A stretch of 64,000 bases of DNA, from the NCBI GenBank assembly GCA_037126765.1, contig JBBCBC010000007.1:41891394-41955393 (forward strand), read 5' to 3'. The stretch is from Stenogyne calaminthoides (lineage: Eukaryota; Streptophyta; Magnoliopsida; Lamiales; Lamiaceae). Both the position numbers and the translations under genes were made by a program. Positions 53,588-64,000 of the stretch are shown piece by piece. Each line of letters begins with the position of its first letter. Position 1 is the stretch's first letter. Under the pieces are notes generated by a model. That model did not search any database, was not told where the DNA came from, and worked only from the letters and a program-made list of their open reading frames with translations.

Positions 53588-56500
53588 TCAGTCTTCAGAT
53601 TCGGCTCTTCGGTTTGCTTCATTCTCGACTTCATCAGCTGACACCTCCAGGTTGAACATTCCGAAAAATCTTTTCTTCAGCTCATTCCTCTCCTTGATGA
53701 TGTCCGGATTGTTCCCTGTTAATCCCAACTGACCAGCATACTGAGCAATTTCTTGCGTAATGGCCTTCTTATTTACCAAGCCATTACCAAGTTTTGGAGG
53801 AGGATAGGAATATGGACCAGGGGCTACTATCTGTACTCCACCTTCATCCGCAAGGTTAATCCAGCCTTGGAGATACTTTGGATAGAAGGTTAGAAGATAT
53901 TCAATGAAAGCTTCGTTCTGATCTGAGCCTTCCCCTCTCCATTCCCTGAGAACATCGTAATTGAACCATAAGGTTCTCTTCACTTCTTCCCACATGTCGT
54001 TGAGTTTAATGGGCATCCATTTATCAATGTGGGGCCACTTCAGCGCTTTCGATGTTCCCTTCCTCTTGCTCGCAAACTTCCTGAAGTCACTTCTTCGCTT
54101 CTGCTCTTCGTCTATCTTCTTTCTGATCACAGACGCTCCTGAGACCGAAGCAGCAACTTTCTTAGCATGTTCTTTTTGGAGTGTCTTCAGAGCATCTCTG
54201 GTGTTGAAGACTTTCTTCTGAGGTTGAGACTCAGATTCTTCTTCTGATCTTCATCATCCGTAATCGCCTTTCTCTGATTGGCTTAGAAGCCTTCGCGACG
54301 CTTGCTTACAAAGTTGAACAACGCCCAAGGCTTTCCTCTTCATAAAGATTCGGAGACCAAATGCTTGTTCCAACCTTAGTTCTAGCACTCGGTTTCTCTC
54401 TTGCAACCTCAAGCATGGTTTGCTCGAAAACTTCGAGTGTAGATGGGCTTCTCCACTTGAGCGAATTTCAATTTATCGAGAGCTTCAACTTCTTTTAAGG
54501 CTTTTGGCTAGATTGTACATTTCAAAGATCTTTCGAGCCTTCTTCTCCAAACTACGTGCCATGAACTTCCCGAGGTCTTCACCTTCCTTTTCCCCCTTCC
54601 CGGCACCCTAATTTGGAAGAAGTCCGAGAGAGTCAGGTCCATGTGATAATCTTGCTTTTTGCTCACAAATGGATCTCTCTCTCGCTAATCGATCTTGCTT
54701 TCATCTTCCATTCTCCGATGTGGTTCTTAGCCACGCGAAAGTTCTTCGAATATGTGGGCAACCGGCGAGAGTGCATCTTTAAGCATCTCTCGTCATCTTG
54801 GTCATGAGCACTGAGCTCATTTCCTCAACAGCAGATTTGATCAGCACCTCATTTTTCTCTGCTAGTTTCACCTCTAGAAATTGAGTTGATTCCTGATGCT
54901 TTTGTTTCATTTCAGCACTTAACTCTGCGTTGACTCCTCCAAATTTGCGTTCAACTTTTTCTTCCATGGAGGTCATCCGAAAGGTCGAGTGTTTTTATCT
55001 GCGCACGATTCAAGAATGGCTAAGACCTTCCATTGTCTCGAGCTTGATTGGCCAACGTTTCTTCCATCTGAGCAATTTTGATTGTCATTGGCTCAATCTT
55101 CTCAAGTTTCTCCATTACGGGAGTGAGATCAATCTCAGGAACCTTCTGCACCTTCTGTGTTGTTTGATCATCCTGAGCTCCGGTTCATCCCGAGCTCCAG
55201 CCCAATTGAGCCTCGATGCTTTATCGAACAATTGAATTAAAGATAGTACTTTTCAAAGAACTTTGGCATAATTGTTAATAGTGCCAAAAGGTACCAAGAG
55301 TGCTAACTTCGATCCGAGGTTGATCGACCAGAATGTCTCTTTTTCCATTTGAGATCGATCCTCGGCATCTCCCCGTTGGTCCCCATCTCCATCTTTGGAT
55401 TTGTCTCCATTTGCCGGGCACCAACTTCATGATTCTCTTCTCGGCTAACTTCCTCGAACCAAATCATCAAAATCGGAATTTTTCATCCCGAGCTTTGTCC
55501 TTCCGAACCCCGAGAAGTCGGTCGGAAGAAGGTCATCTCCTCATTCCACCCGTCTTCCCTCTGAATGCGGAATGTCAAGCATCTCGGGAAGAGTCCGATT
55601 GAGGATATACACTATTGTCCTTAATCAAGAAAACATCTTGCAGATCGGGTATGAAATTTGAGCTCGAGTAGCGGCCAAGATGAACCGTTCCCCCCTTGCT
55701 CCTCCCTTTCGCCTCTTGACCCTCGCCCTTCTTCCATCTCGGGCTCTCTGGGTTTAGTAGAAGCCTCCGCTAAGGGATCAGCGATAGATCACTCTGGAGC
55801 TCCTCAATAATATTTTGCTCCCGAGTCTCGGTAGTGTCTCGGTTTGTGCATTCAGTCCTCGGTTTGCATCTGAGTGGGTTCGGCCTGGTGGCATATCCTC
55901 GGTTTAGTCCGAGTTGGCTCGTCGGTCGAGCTGCACATCTTCAGATCGACTCTGAAATGGCTCTTCTATCTGAGCACCCGCACATCCGAGGTAGGCATCT
56001 CTGAGGTCTGAGCTCCTTTAAAAATTTCTGAGAAATTTTATCTCGAGCCGAAGTGATGTCTCGAGCACCTCGAGAGAAGACTCCGCTTCCTCGATTTGAT
56101 CCTGTGTCTGGAGATAACTTTGAGCCAACACTTGTAATGGCGAACTCTGGCGGTTTTGCCCTCGTGTTGTATCTCCTTAGAATCATCAAGCTACTTCGTC
56201 GGTGAGAACCACCAATCTTTTTAAGCTTTGGAGCAAGATTCTTCTGTTCATCATTTTTGCTCCTCGCTCCATCTTTTCCTCCAACAACATCTTCCCCCTA
56301 GTTTGTTGGGTTTCTTTTTTCGGCCAGAAATTTGAAGGTGATTCTACCTTCTTTTCTCTCTTCCCCCTGATGACCTGCTTCCTTGCAGCAATGGGTTTAA
56401 GGAGAATTTTGGATTTAGGAAATGGGGTCGAATTGGCGAAGATATCCTCCTCCTCTCTGCACATCTCCAAAATGTAAGCAATTTTGGTAGCATGGTGGAT

Positions 56501-57162
56501 CTTACCTTTGATTGAGATCGCCCCGTCAATCTTCCTCAAAACTTTGGTCTGCTCACTCACCGTCTGGATCAAGAATTTCAGCCAGTTGAAATCTGTGGTG
56601 GGTGAAGCTTCTATCGCCGCCATCAATCTGAGCTTCGGGGTACTTATCTGCTCAAAACTCCCCGCAAGACTCATGATGCACTTGCTCACAATATCCATCA
56701 GCACACGATATTGTGGCTTTAGATGCCTCTTATGCAATGTCGCCTCAAACTTAACAGGATTCTCAGCAATCATATCTAAGTACTCCTGCTCTCTTCCTGA
56801 CATATACATCGTAGGATCCTCTCCTCTATCACAGAGCTCAAAAACATCATTCAGATTTTTCGGAACAATATACAGATCCCTCTCAAAATCGACGTATTTG
56901 GATTACTGCTCTAAGTGTGATACAGTTAACTTATAATGCATACAGCCCTCTTCATCTATCTTCAAGTTACAGATGAATTCGATTACCTCTTTCGCAAACT
57001 CTGTCCCGGTCGGCTTTGACTAGATGGATAAAGTTTAGCCATCGAATCATATCGCAGAGCCTCCTCTTCTGGCTTTGAATTGGTTGTGCTTTCAAGTGAG
57101 ACAATGAACTCGTACCACGGCTTGTTGGTTATGGCTAATTTCTCGAACAAGGTTGGGGCCAT
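53588..57162 (-). pseudogene. Extra post-pol reading region (possibly env-like), broken
   Basis: Same orientation as pol, between RNase H and the polypurine tract. It begins near ATG 57162 (MAPTLFEKLAITNKPWYEF), continues in a 207-codon open stretch (56809-56186: MYMSGREQEYLDMIAENPVK, YRVLMDIVSKCIMSLAGSFE), a lysine-rich segment, a coiled-coil-like stretch (54976-54779: MTSMEEKVERKFGGVNAELS) and a C-terminal part (54130-53588: FYPKYLQGWINLADEGGVQI, QEIAQYAGQLGLTGNNPDII). Several frameshifts separate these. I do not recognise a catalytic domain, and no obvious signal peptide or transmembrane segment was seen. Sireviruses often carry an extra ORF here, called env-like in some members; calling this one env-like rests on position only. 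Confidence 0.6.
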
Positions 57163-57855
57163 TTTAGAGATTGATTGAAGAAGGGAAGCTTTAGGGTTTG
57201 GAGAATTTCTGGGCAAAGGGGATTTTTAATTGCAGAGGATTTGAAAATGAAGGGTTTGATAAAAATTTTTGGCTTGAATGGCTGATTGGGGTTTATATAG
57301 CCTTGAGATCGAGTGGAATCGTGTTGGTTAGGTGAGTAACAACGGTTGAGATTAATCTCCGATTAATCGGGTATATCTGACCGAAACGATCTCCGAAAAA
57401 AAGTAAGCCGCCAAAAAGATCCTCATTGGTCATTAATGTAGCAGAGCATTAAATGATCAAGGACCTTCTTCGAATTTAAAACGATCCCGCCCCAAAAAAA
57501 ACATTCCTCGTGTGTTTTTATATTTATTATGAATGATTCTTGAATTTACTTGAGCAATAAATGAATCGCATGAGTCATTACTTCTTCGCACCAATTTCCT
57601 CTATCGGTCTTCTATCGAAAGTCTTGATCTTGATAAAATGTCGAGATAATATCTTGAAATTGAATTGGTTCAAGATCTTTCTTGAGTTTTCCGAGATTCA
57701 TTCGAGATTTCCATTTTATCATGAGCTTCTCGTAAGATTCCGAGAAAACTTCATGCATCCGAAAACCTTCAATTTTTCGATTTTATTCTATACACACTGT
57801 TCTAAAGATCCCTAATTCAACCGAAAGTTCTTGAAATCTTGATTCCGCCAAAGGT

Positions 57856-60800
57856 TTAGTCAAGATATCGACTCTCTCTCTTATCGAGATGAATTTTCTC
57901 CATCCTTATGTCCTTCTTCTCCGACATGATCTCTCGGATGAAGTGATGTCGATATCCACATGCTTGCATCCGTGTGCAATACCGGTTTTGTGAAATAGCA
58001 ATGGCACTATTATTGTCACAAAATATTGGTACTTCATTGGCTACAACTTTATAATCCTCAATTGTTGTATGAGCCAAAGAATGCAATGTACCATGCAGCT
58101 TCCTCGCAGACCATATATTCAAATTTCAAGAAGTACTTTTGTTGCCACTTTGAGGTCTGTTTCTTTGAAAACCAAGATATCAGCTTGCTTCCTAGAAATT
58201 GACAAGTTCCTGTTGTGGACTTCCTGTCAATTCTACAACCTCCGTAGTCGACATCGAGTAACCCGGTTAATTCAAGGTTATCATCACCGGATACCATAAT
58301 CCTCTATTCATTTGTGCCCTTAAGATATCTTAGTATCTTTTTGGCGACCTCCATGTGACTAGTCTTAGGATTAGCTTGGTATCTTGCACATATCCCAACA
58401 AAGAAATGTTATATCCGCCTACTTGTTGTGAGATAGAGCAATGATCCAATGATTCCTCTATAATCGGTATGATTCATCGATTTGCCTTACGGATCGGGAT
58501 CCATCTTGTAGTTAGTATTCATAGGAATCCTAACTGCATTGCAATTTTGTACACCATATTTGGCAACGGATCTCTCGGTGTATTTTGCCCGGTTGATGAA
58601 TATTCCTTCCTTTGATTGTTTCACTTGAAGACCTAGAAAGAAATTCATCTCTCCCATCATTGACATCTCAAACTTGTCTTTCATCGGTGTTGAAAAAACT
58701 TTTCACACAAACCGATGGTTTGGAGATCCAAAAATGATGTCATCAACATATATCTCAACTAGTAAGATATCTTCCCCATCCTCTATCCCGAACAGAGTTC
58801 TATCAACGATCCTTTGACAAAACCATGGTCAAGAAGAAACGAGAAAGAGTATCATACCATGCTCGGTGCTTGCTTGAGACCATACAAAGCTTTTCCGAGC
58901 ACGTAAACTTGGTCATTCTTTTTGAAGCCGGAGGTTGTTCCACATAAACCTCTTCTTTAAGCACGCCATTCGTTCGAAATGCACTTTTCACATCCATTTG
59001 ATAGATCGTGAACTTCATGTGGGCAAAGATATGCAAGAAACAATCGATGGCTTCTAGTCTTGCAACAGTGCAAAGGTTTCATCATAATCCAAGCCTTCTT
59101 CTTGAATAACCTTGTGCAACTAGCCTTGCCTTTTGTTTCTTACAATGTTGTTGTTTTCATCTCTTTTATTCTTGAAAACCCACTTGGTTCCAATGACATT
59201 GTGCCTTTCCGGGTCTATCTACTAGCTCCCATACTTCATTCCTCGAGAATTGATTCAAATTTCATCTTGCATGGCAAGAATCCAAAGGAGAATCTTGTAG
59301 AGCTTCACCAATCTCAAAGCAGGTTCTTTCTCTCCGAAAGGAAGCAGCGAGAATAGTGCACTCTCACCATGGAACCTTCTTTGTTTTAACACCTTTAGTT
59401 AGATCACCCACAATCGACTTGTAGGATGACTATCTAACCATTCCTTCTTGATGTTCCCCTTCAATAATATCCTCAACATTTGAGATGTTAGGTTCGATTA
59501 AATCAAAGAAACTCGGGAACAATGAAAGGAGAAAAAGGGAATCATCTTCCTCGGGGAGATTCTATTCGAAACATTGTCGAGACATTTGTTCCCCTTTTGG
59601 TTGATAGATTCGAGAATTTGCCTCACCGTGACCACATCTTCATTGGCATCACATACCCGAGTCCGAATCGGTGTCTGCTCAGATTGCCACCTTTGGAGTG
59701 TTGGTTTTCCCGAGGCTCACCATCCCGAGTTCCATCCTCGAACTTCCTTATCTCGAGTCCGAGTCACTCCAATCATAGAATGTGGTGACTTCTTCTTTTC
59801 GTGTTCAATGGATGATTTATCTTTTCGCTTTTGGGCTTAATCTGGTGATCCTCTTAGTCGGTTCACTGCGATCATGTTCTGCTTCTTCGAACACAAATAG
59901 ATTCATCAAAAACAACATGAGGTGTTTCCTCCACAATAAAGAGTCCTACGGTTGTAAACTCGAAAGCTTTATCGACTTCGAATATCCTAAGAATATTCCT
60001 TCATCGACTTTTACTATCAAAAGTTTTCAACCGATCTTTACCATTATTGTGTATGAAACACTTGCAACCAAACACACGAAAAGAAAGAAAACAAGAGGCT
60101 TCCTTTCATTCCAAAGCTCATAGGGTGTTTTGCCTTGACTCTTGGTCAAGATGGATCTGTTTCGAGAGTAGCATGCAAAAGTGTTGACGGCTTCAAATTT
60201 CAAAATCTTTTAGGAATATCGACTTCAATTATCATAGTCCTTGCACTTTTTTTCGTAGTCCCGTTCTCCTTTCAAAGAACACCATTCTGTTGAGGGTCCT
60301 TTGCGGTGATGTTTCATGTGAAATTCCATTCTCTGCACAATAATCGATATGATATGATTTATAAACTTCGGTTCCTTTGTCGATCCGATTTTGACCACAC
60401 TCGATTTTTCTCAATCTTGAGCCTTTTCAAGAATTTCGACGGTTTTATCTCGAGTCTCTTTCTTCTTGAAAGAATATGACCCAAGTATATCTTGAGTAGT
60501 CATCAACTACTACCAATGTGTATTTCCCGCCATTAGTGCTCACAGTGTTACAGACCAAAGAGATCCATATGCAAAAGTCAAGTATTCTTTTTCAAGAGAA
60601 ACCTCAACTTTACTTTTTAAATGATGCTCTTATCTCTTTTTCCTTTCGCACGCATCACAAATATGTTCCTTCTTGAACACTTCGTTAGGCAACCCTCACA
60701 AGAGCTAATCTTGCAAGCTTGTTCGTGGTTTTGAAATTTAGGTGATTCATTCTTTTATGCCATAACCAACCGGGTATGTGTGGAACTTTTAGCAACTAAA

Positions 60801-61200
60801 CATGTATCTTTAGGAGTTGAACTCCAATCGAGAAGATACACATTCCCTTTTCTTGTACCCGATCAAGAATATTTTTACGTGATGTATCATCTTTCACAAA
60901 ACATAAGTTCTTGGAGAACTCAACATTGAAACCCTTATCACGAATCACTAATTGACAACAAGTTATGCTTCAATCCAGATACATATGAAACACCATGGAT
61001 ATGAATCGAAATCAATCTCCAAAGTTCCATATCCTTCATCGTCCTTTGAGTTATCTCCAAAAGTGATCTGCAAGGGTCTTTGTTCAACATAGTCAATTTG
61101 AGCATCTTCTTGAATCTGTCATATGTCTTGAGCATCCACCGTCAAGATACCATACTTCGGAGCTTTTTCATCTCTGCTTTCATCGCTTGCCATGTGATCT
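57856..61200 (-). pseudogene. Pol of the Sirevirus-like element, heavily shifted
   Basis: Right to left: GAG-pre-integrase region (YVSGLKHNLLSIS near 60940), integrase (LVVVDDYSRYTWVIFF near 60500), reverse transcriptase (IYQMDVKSAF near 58990; IYVDDIIFG near 58750 with the YVDD catalytic motif; EMNFFLGLQVKQSKEGIFIN near 58640) and RNase H (GLLDVDYGGCRIDRKSTTGT near 58250; FCDNNSAIAISQN near 58010; HHFIREIM near 57930). Almost every motif sits in a different frame from its neighbours, so no polyprotein is possible from this copy. Confidence 0.85.
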
Positions 61201-63690
61201 TTCATCGCCTTATTGCCCTTGTTTTCCTCCCCGAAAAACAGATCAATTCTTAGGTACCCAATTTGTGTAGGGTCCTACAAGGTTAGATGTACCTTTTCGA
61301 ATCCAAATCGCCGACAACTCTAATCACTTTAGAGTGGCTAATTTGTCTTCCATAAACATCAACATACACATCTACTACTCTGGGTGCCTTAGCGAATTTT
61401 ACGTGTATGTGTGATAGCTTTTAGCATGAACATGGGCTTTTGAATTCTTCTTTGGTTCGGGCCTTTTGTTCGGATGCTTGGGCTTTTGTGCAAAATTGGT
61501 CTAAATCTTTGTTGACTTCGTTCGAGATAACCTTTTACTTTTAGGCAAGTGAGGTTCGGGTTTATGCATCTTTGAAATCTGGTCTTTCAAATTATCTTGA
61601 GGACTTGGTCTCTTCATTGAGAATGTCTCTGTGAGTGTTTCTCATCCGAGGATTCCTCCGATGGTTCGATGTGGAGCCTTTCAGATTTGCATTCTTAGCC
61701 CGAGGCTTTGAAGTACTTGCACGAAACTTTCCAATCGATTTTCGGTTTTTCTAGCCTTCACCGAGGTTTGGGCTTTCTAACCCGATCATTCGATTTTTTT
61801 GAAACCATAGGTCCTTTTCCTTGTCTACAACCTTGGGCATTACTTGAATTTTTGAAGTGTAGGTGCCACTGGTTTTACAAAGATAGTCTTCTTGCTACAT
61901 GATGTAGCATTCAGATGACCTTGTGAGGTTCCCCCTGGAATGTATCCCAATCCAGTTTTTATAGTGGCAGATCTCTGGTAACTCTGAATTTCATCTATCA
62001 CATTAGATGCTTTATTCAATAGAGTTAACTTCTTCATTTACTATCCTCACAGCTTCAGTAGAGTTTTATGCTTCTCGAGAGGTCATTGAACTTCGCTTCG
62101 ATTAGTCAATCTCTTCAAAATGATTTCTCTAAATTTTTCGCTTAGGGACATGATCAACTTCTCTTTCTCTCGAGAGTTGTACTTTCGTAACATCCAGTTC
62201 ATCAAGAGTTCCCATTAATTGAGAAGTGATCTCGGTTTTTTTAGAGTCTTTCCATTTTAGATTTTCAAAGATTCGTTCCTTTTATTCTCTCTTGAGTTTT
62301 ATTTAGCGATCCTTGCAAAACAAAGATAGTCCTTCATCGATTCTCAAAAGAATCCATCGGTCAAAATGATTGCTTTTCGATTGGAACTTGAAAACTCTTG
62401 TGCTAGTGTAGGAGCAACAACAGAGATGTAAGAGTTTACCTCCTCAATGGCCATCGACAGATGTCATCACTTTCACCGTCGAGAATATCTCATCCAAGAG
62501 CTAGATTCCTCCTCGAGTGTTATTCTTCTCGCAACCATGGCATTTTTGCTTGAGAACTTCGGTCTCTTTTAGCTTGTCTTTCTCTTCTCTCCTTAGCACT
62601 CAACTCGACAATCATCTTTGGAAGTGACCTTTCTTCTTGCAATTATAGCATCTGTTGGCATCATCATCCCGATCATTTTCTTCTTTGGACTTGGAGTCCT
62701 TTCTTTTCGGATGAAGATCCTTCAAATTTTCAGTCCTTCTTCTTCTCGAGGTTGATCCGTCCTCAAGTTTCTTCTCGGTACTGTGGTTCCTGTAATAGCT
62801 TTTTTTGTATTTTCCAAATCTTATTAAGTCTGTCAAACCTCCTTGCCATCGATCTTAGCTTTTCCTCAAGCTCATCCCGATGTTTCGCATGGGGGTTCTC
62901 AAACTCTTTAGTTTTGGTGTTTTATCTTTGGCTTTTAAAGCCACATTCTTACTCGATGAAGAATCATCTTTCTTTGTCGACCTTTTTGGATTTCTTATCA
63001 ATTACAAATTCATAGGCTTTCAAATTTCGAGAAGACTTGTTGGTATGGCATTGAGCTAATGTTCTTGGTGTTTTCAATCACCACCGCATGAATATCCCAT
63101 TTCTTAGAAAGACCTCTAAGAATTTTCAATGCCACTTCTCTTTGTGGATATTTCTTTCCAAGTGCTTTTAGATCATTCATGATGCTAGTGAATCGACTTC
63201 CAATTTGTCTATTGATTCACCATCATCCATTTCTTAAAACCGGCAAACTTTCCAATTGCCAATTTGAAAGTTTGTTTTTTTTTATATGATCTCGCGCCTT
63301 GCACATAAATGATAGTGTATCCCATATCTCTTTAACAAAGATTACAAAGAGAGATCATTCCCATCACACCATCATCAATTGTACATTGTATAGTGTGTCT
63401 TTTTGCAATGTAGTCTAGATTGACTAACTTTCTCTCCTCAGAGTTAGTTGGTCATCGACTTAGGAAATTTCGCTCTAGGGTCAATTCTCTCATCTTCTGT
63501 AATTCTGGGATTCACCACAGTAAATTTGAATGGTCCTTGAGAAACCACTCTCCACATACGCTCATGTTTGGAATACAGATGAGCCTGCATTCTCAGTCTC
63601 CATAGATCATAGTTCTCTACTGAGAACATGAGAAGTTTTTTAGAATACATTTTTCTGATCTTTTGAAAAGAGAAAAATTTCAGCAAATAA
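61201..63690 (-). pseudogene. Gag of the Sirevirus-like element, heavily shifted
   Basis: The N-terminal part near 63650-63440 reads MFSVENYDLWRLRMQAHLYS and VVSQGPFKFT, as in Copia gag. A CCHC knuckle (CYNCKKKGHFQR) is at about 62650-62610, after a basic, Ser/Arg-rich stretch. Between them the frame changes repeatedly. Gag would form the virus-like particle. The protease was not confidently located. Confidence 0.75.
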
Positions 63691-63764
63691 GATCAGTTCA
63701 GATAGACCACAAGTATTTTGAAAATAAAACTTTGGTCAACACAAAGCAGGGTCAAGTTGAACCA

Positions 63765-63781
63765 CCGCTTCCGATACCACT
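63765..63781 (-). promoter_or_regulatory. Primer-binding site of the Sirevirus-like element
   Basis: AGTGGTATCGGAAGCGG on minus directly after the LTR end; it resembles the initiator tRNA-Met primer motif TGGTATCAGAGC with changes. Confidence 0.65.
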
Positions 63782-64000
63782 TGTTGGTCCCGTAACGAGT
63801 CTTACACGTGTATGGGGGGAATACACGTGTTCAGTGTTTTTTTTAAAAACTTTTTCTTACTGAGGTCAGCTTGGGTCAGATAATCCTGAAGATTAGGTTC
63901 TGAGATGCACAGATCGCTCTGAGTCAAAGTCTCTCGAGACAAAGGATCCCGAAATGCTTTAAACCTCGAGATAATCCCAACTCAATCTCGAAAGTGTCGA
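63782..64000 (-). repeat. 5' LTR of the Sirevirus-like element (partial)
   Basis: About 220 bp aligned to 51040-51270 with many short indels, then the window ends. Confidence 0.88.

Larger units (their letters stand above)
51040..64000 (-). mobile_element. Sirevirus-like Copia retrotransposon, 5' LTR cut by the window end
   Basis: LTRs start TGTTGGTCCCG (51040-53152; 63782 to beyond 64000). On the minus strand a primer-site motif GTGGTATCGGAAGC adjoins the 5' LTR, and an AAAAAGGGGGAAAT polypurine tract adjoins the 3' LTR. The order is gag, CCHC, integrase, RT, RNase H, then about 4 kb of extra sequence before the 3' LTR. Long LTRs plus a post-pol region fit the Sirevirus (SIRE/Maximus) lineage of Copia. 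The coding DNA is riddled with small indels. Confidence 0.85.

Noticed and set aside
53588..57162. Firm call of a viral envelope gene
   Set aside because: Position fits, but no signal peptide, transmembrane segment or envelope motif is visible.

Overview
The window is nuclear DNA of a flowering plant, a eudicot and probably an asterid. The evidence is plant family-1 UDP-glycosyltransferase sequence, a plant ZIP metal-transporter gene with GT-AG introns, AT-rich intergenic DNA, and nested plant transposons (Copia, Gypsy, Sirevirus-like, CACTA, hAT, Mutator, Harbinger, Stowaway, pogo/Emigrant, Helitron, SINE, LINE). No prokaryotic features occur. The family resemblances come from recognition only; no database was searched. 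The species cannot be named; a Lamiales-like source is a weak impression from the UGT sequence.

Layout. 1-5.4 kb: a UGT71-type pair. The upstream copy (1-2096) is a pseudogene split by a solo LTR and broken by a stop and frameshifts. The downstream copy (4028-5419, 463 residues) is intact and is the only gene in the window that looks functional. 2.3-14.3 kb: mostly small DNA transposons and SINEs, several with clear target-site duplications (TSDs): a complex fold-back block, a hAT element with an 8-bp TSD, a head-to-tail Helitron dimer, a Stowaway/Harbinger/Mutator nest, a 5'-truncated SINE and a decayed pogo (Lemi1/Emigrant-like) element.

14.3-27.9 kb: a ZIP metal-transporter gene on the minus strand, now a pseudogene. 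Its first coding exon is split by a 10.7-kb insertion: a Copia element (16832-27539) that itself carries a younger Gypsy element (19198-25130, perfect 5-bp TSD). Its last exon has two single-base insertions, and intron 1 carries a full-length SINE with a 17-bp TSD.

29-41 kb: a Copia element cut off in its reverse transcriptase domain and fused to a second Copia element ending in a 1.8-kb LTR, followed by a CACTA (En/Spm) element whose left end is missing and which holds a related LTR in the opposite orientation. 41-51 kb: no genes; MITEs, microsatellites, minisatellites, tRNA-like remnants and a LINE tail. 51-64 kb: a large Sirevirus-like Copia element on the minus strand with a 2.1-kb 3' LTR, an extra region after pol, a decayed pol and gag, and a 5' LTR that runs off the window.

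The genes do not form a pathway. The main biology is the life and death of two small-molecule genes (UGT and ZIP) in a transposon-rich region, and the insertion order can be read from nesting and TSDs.
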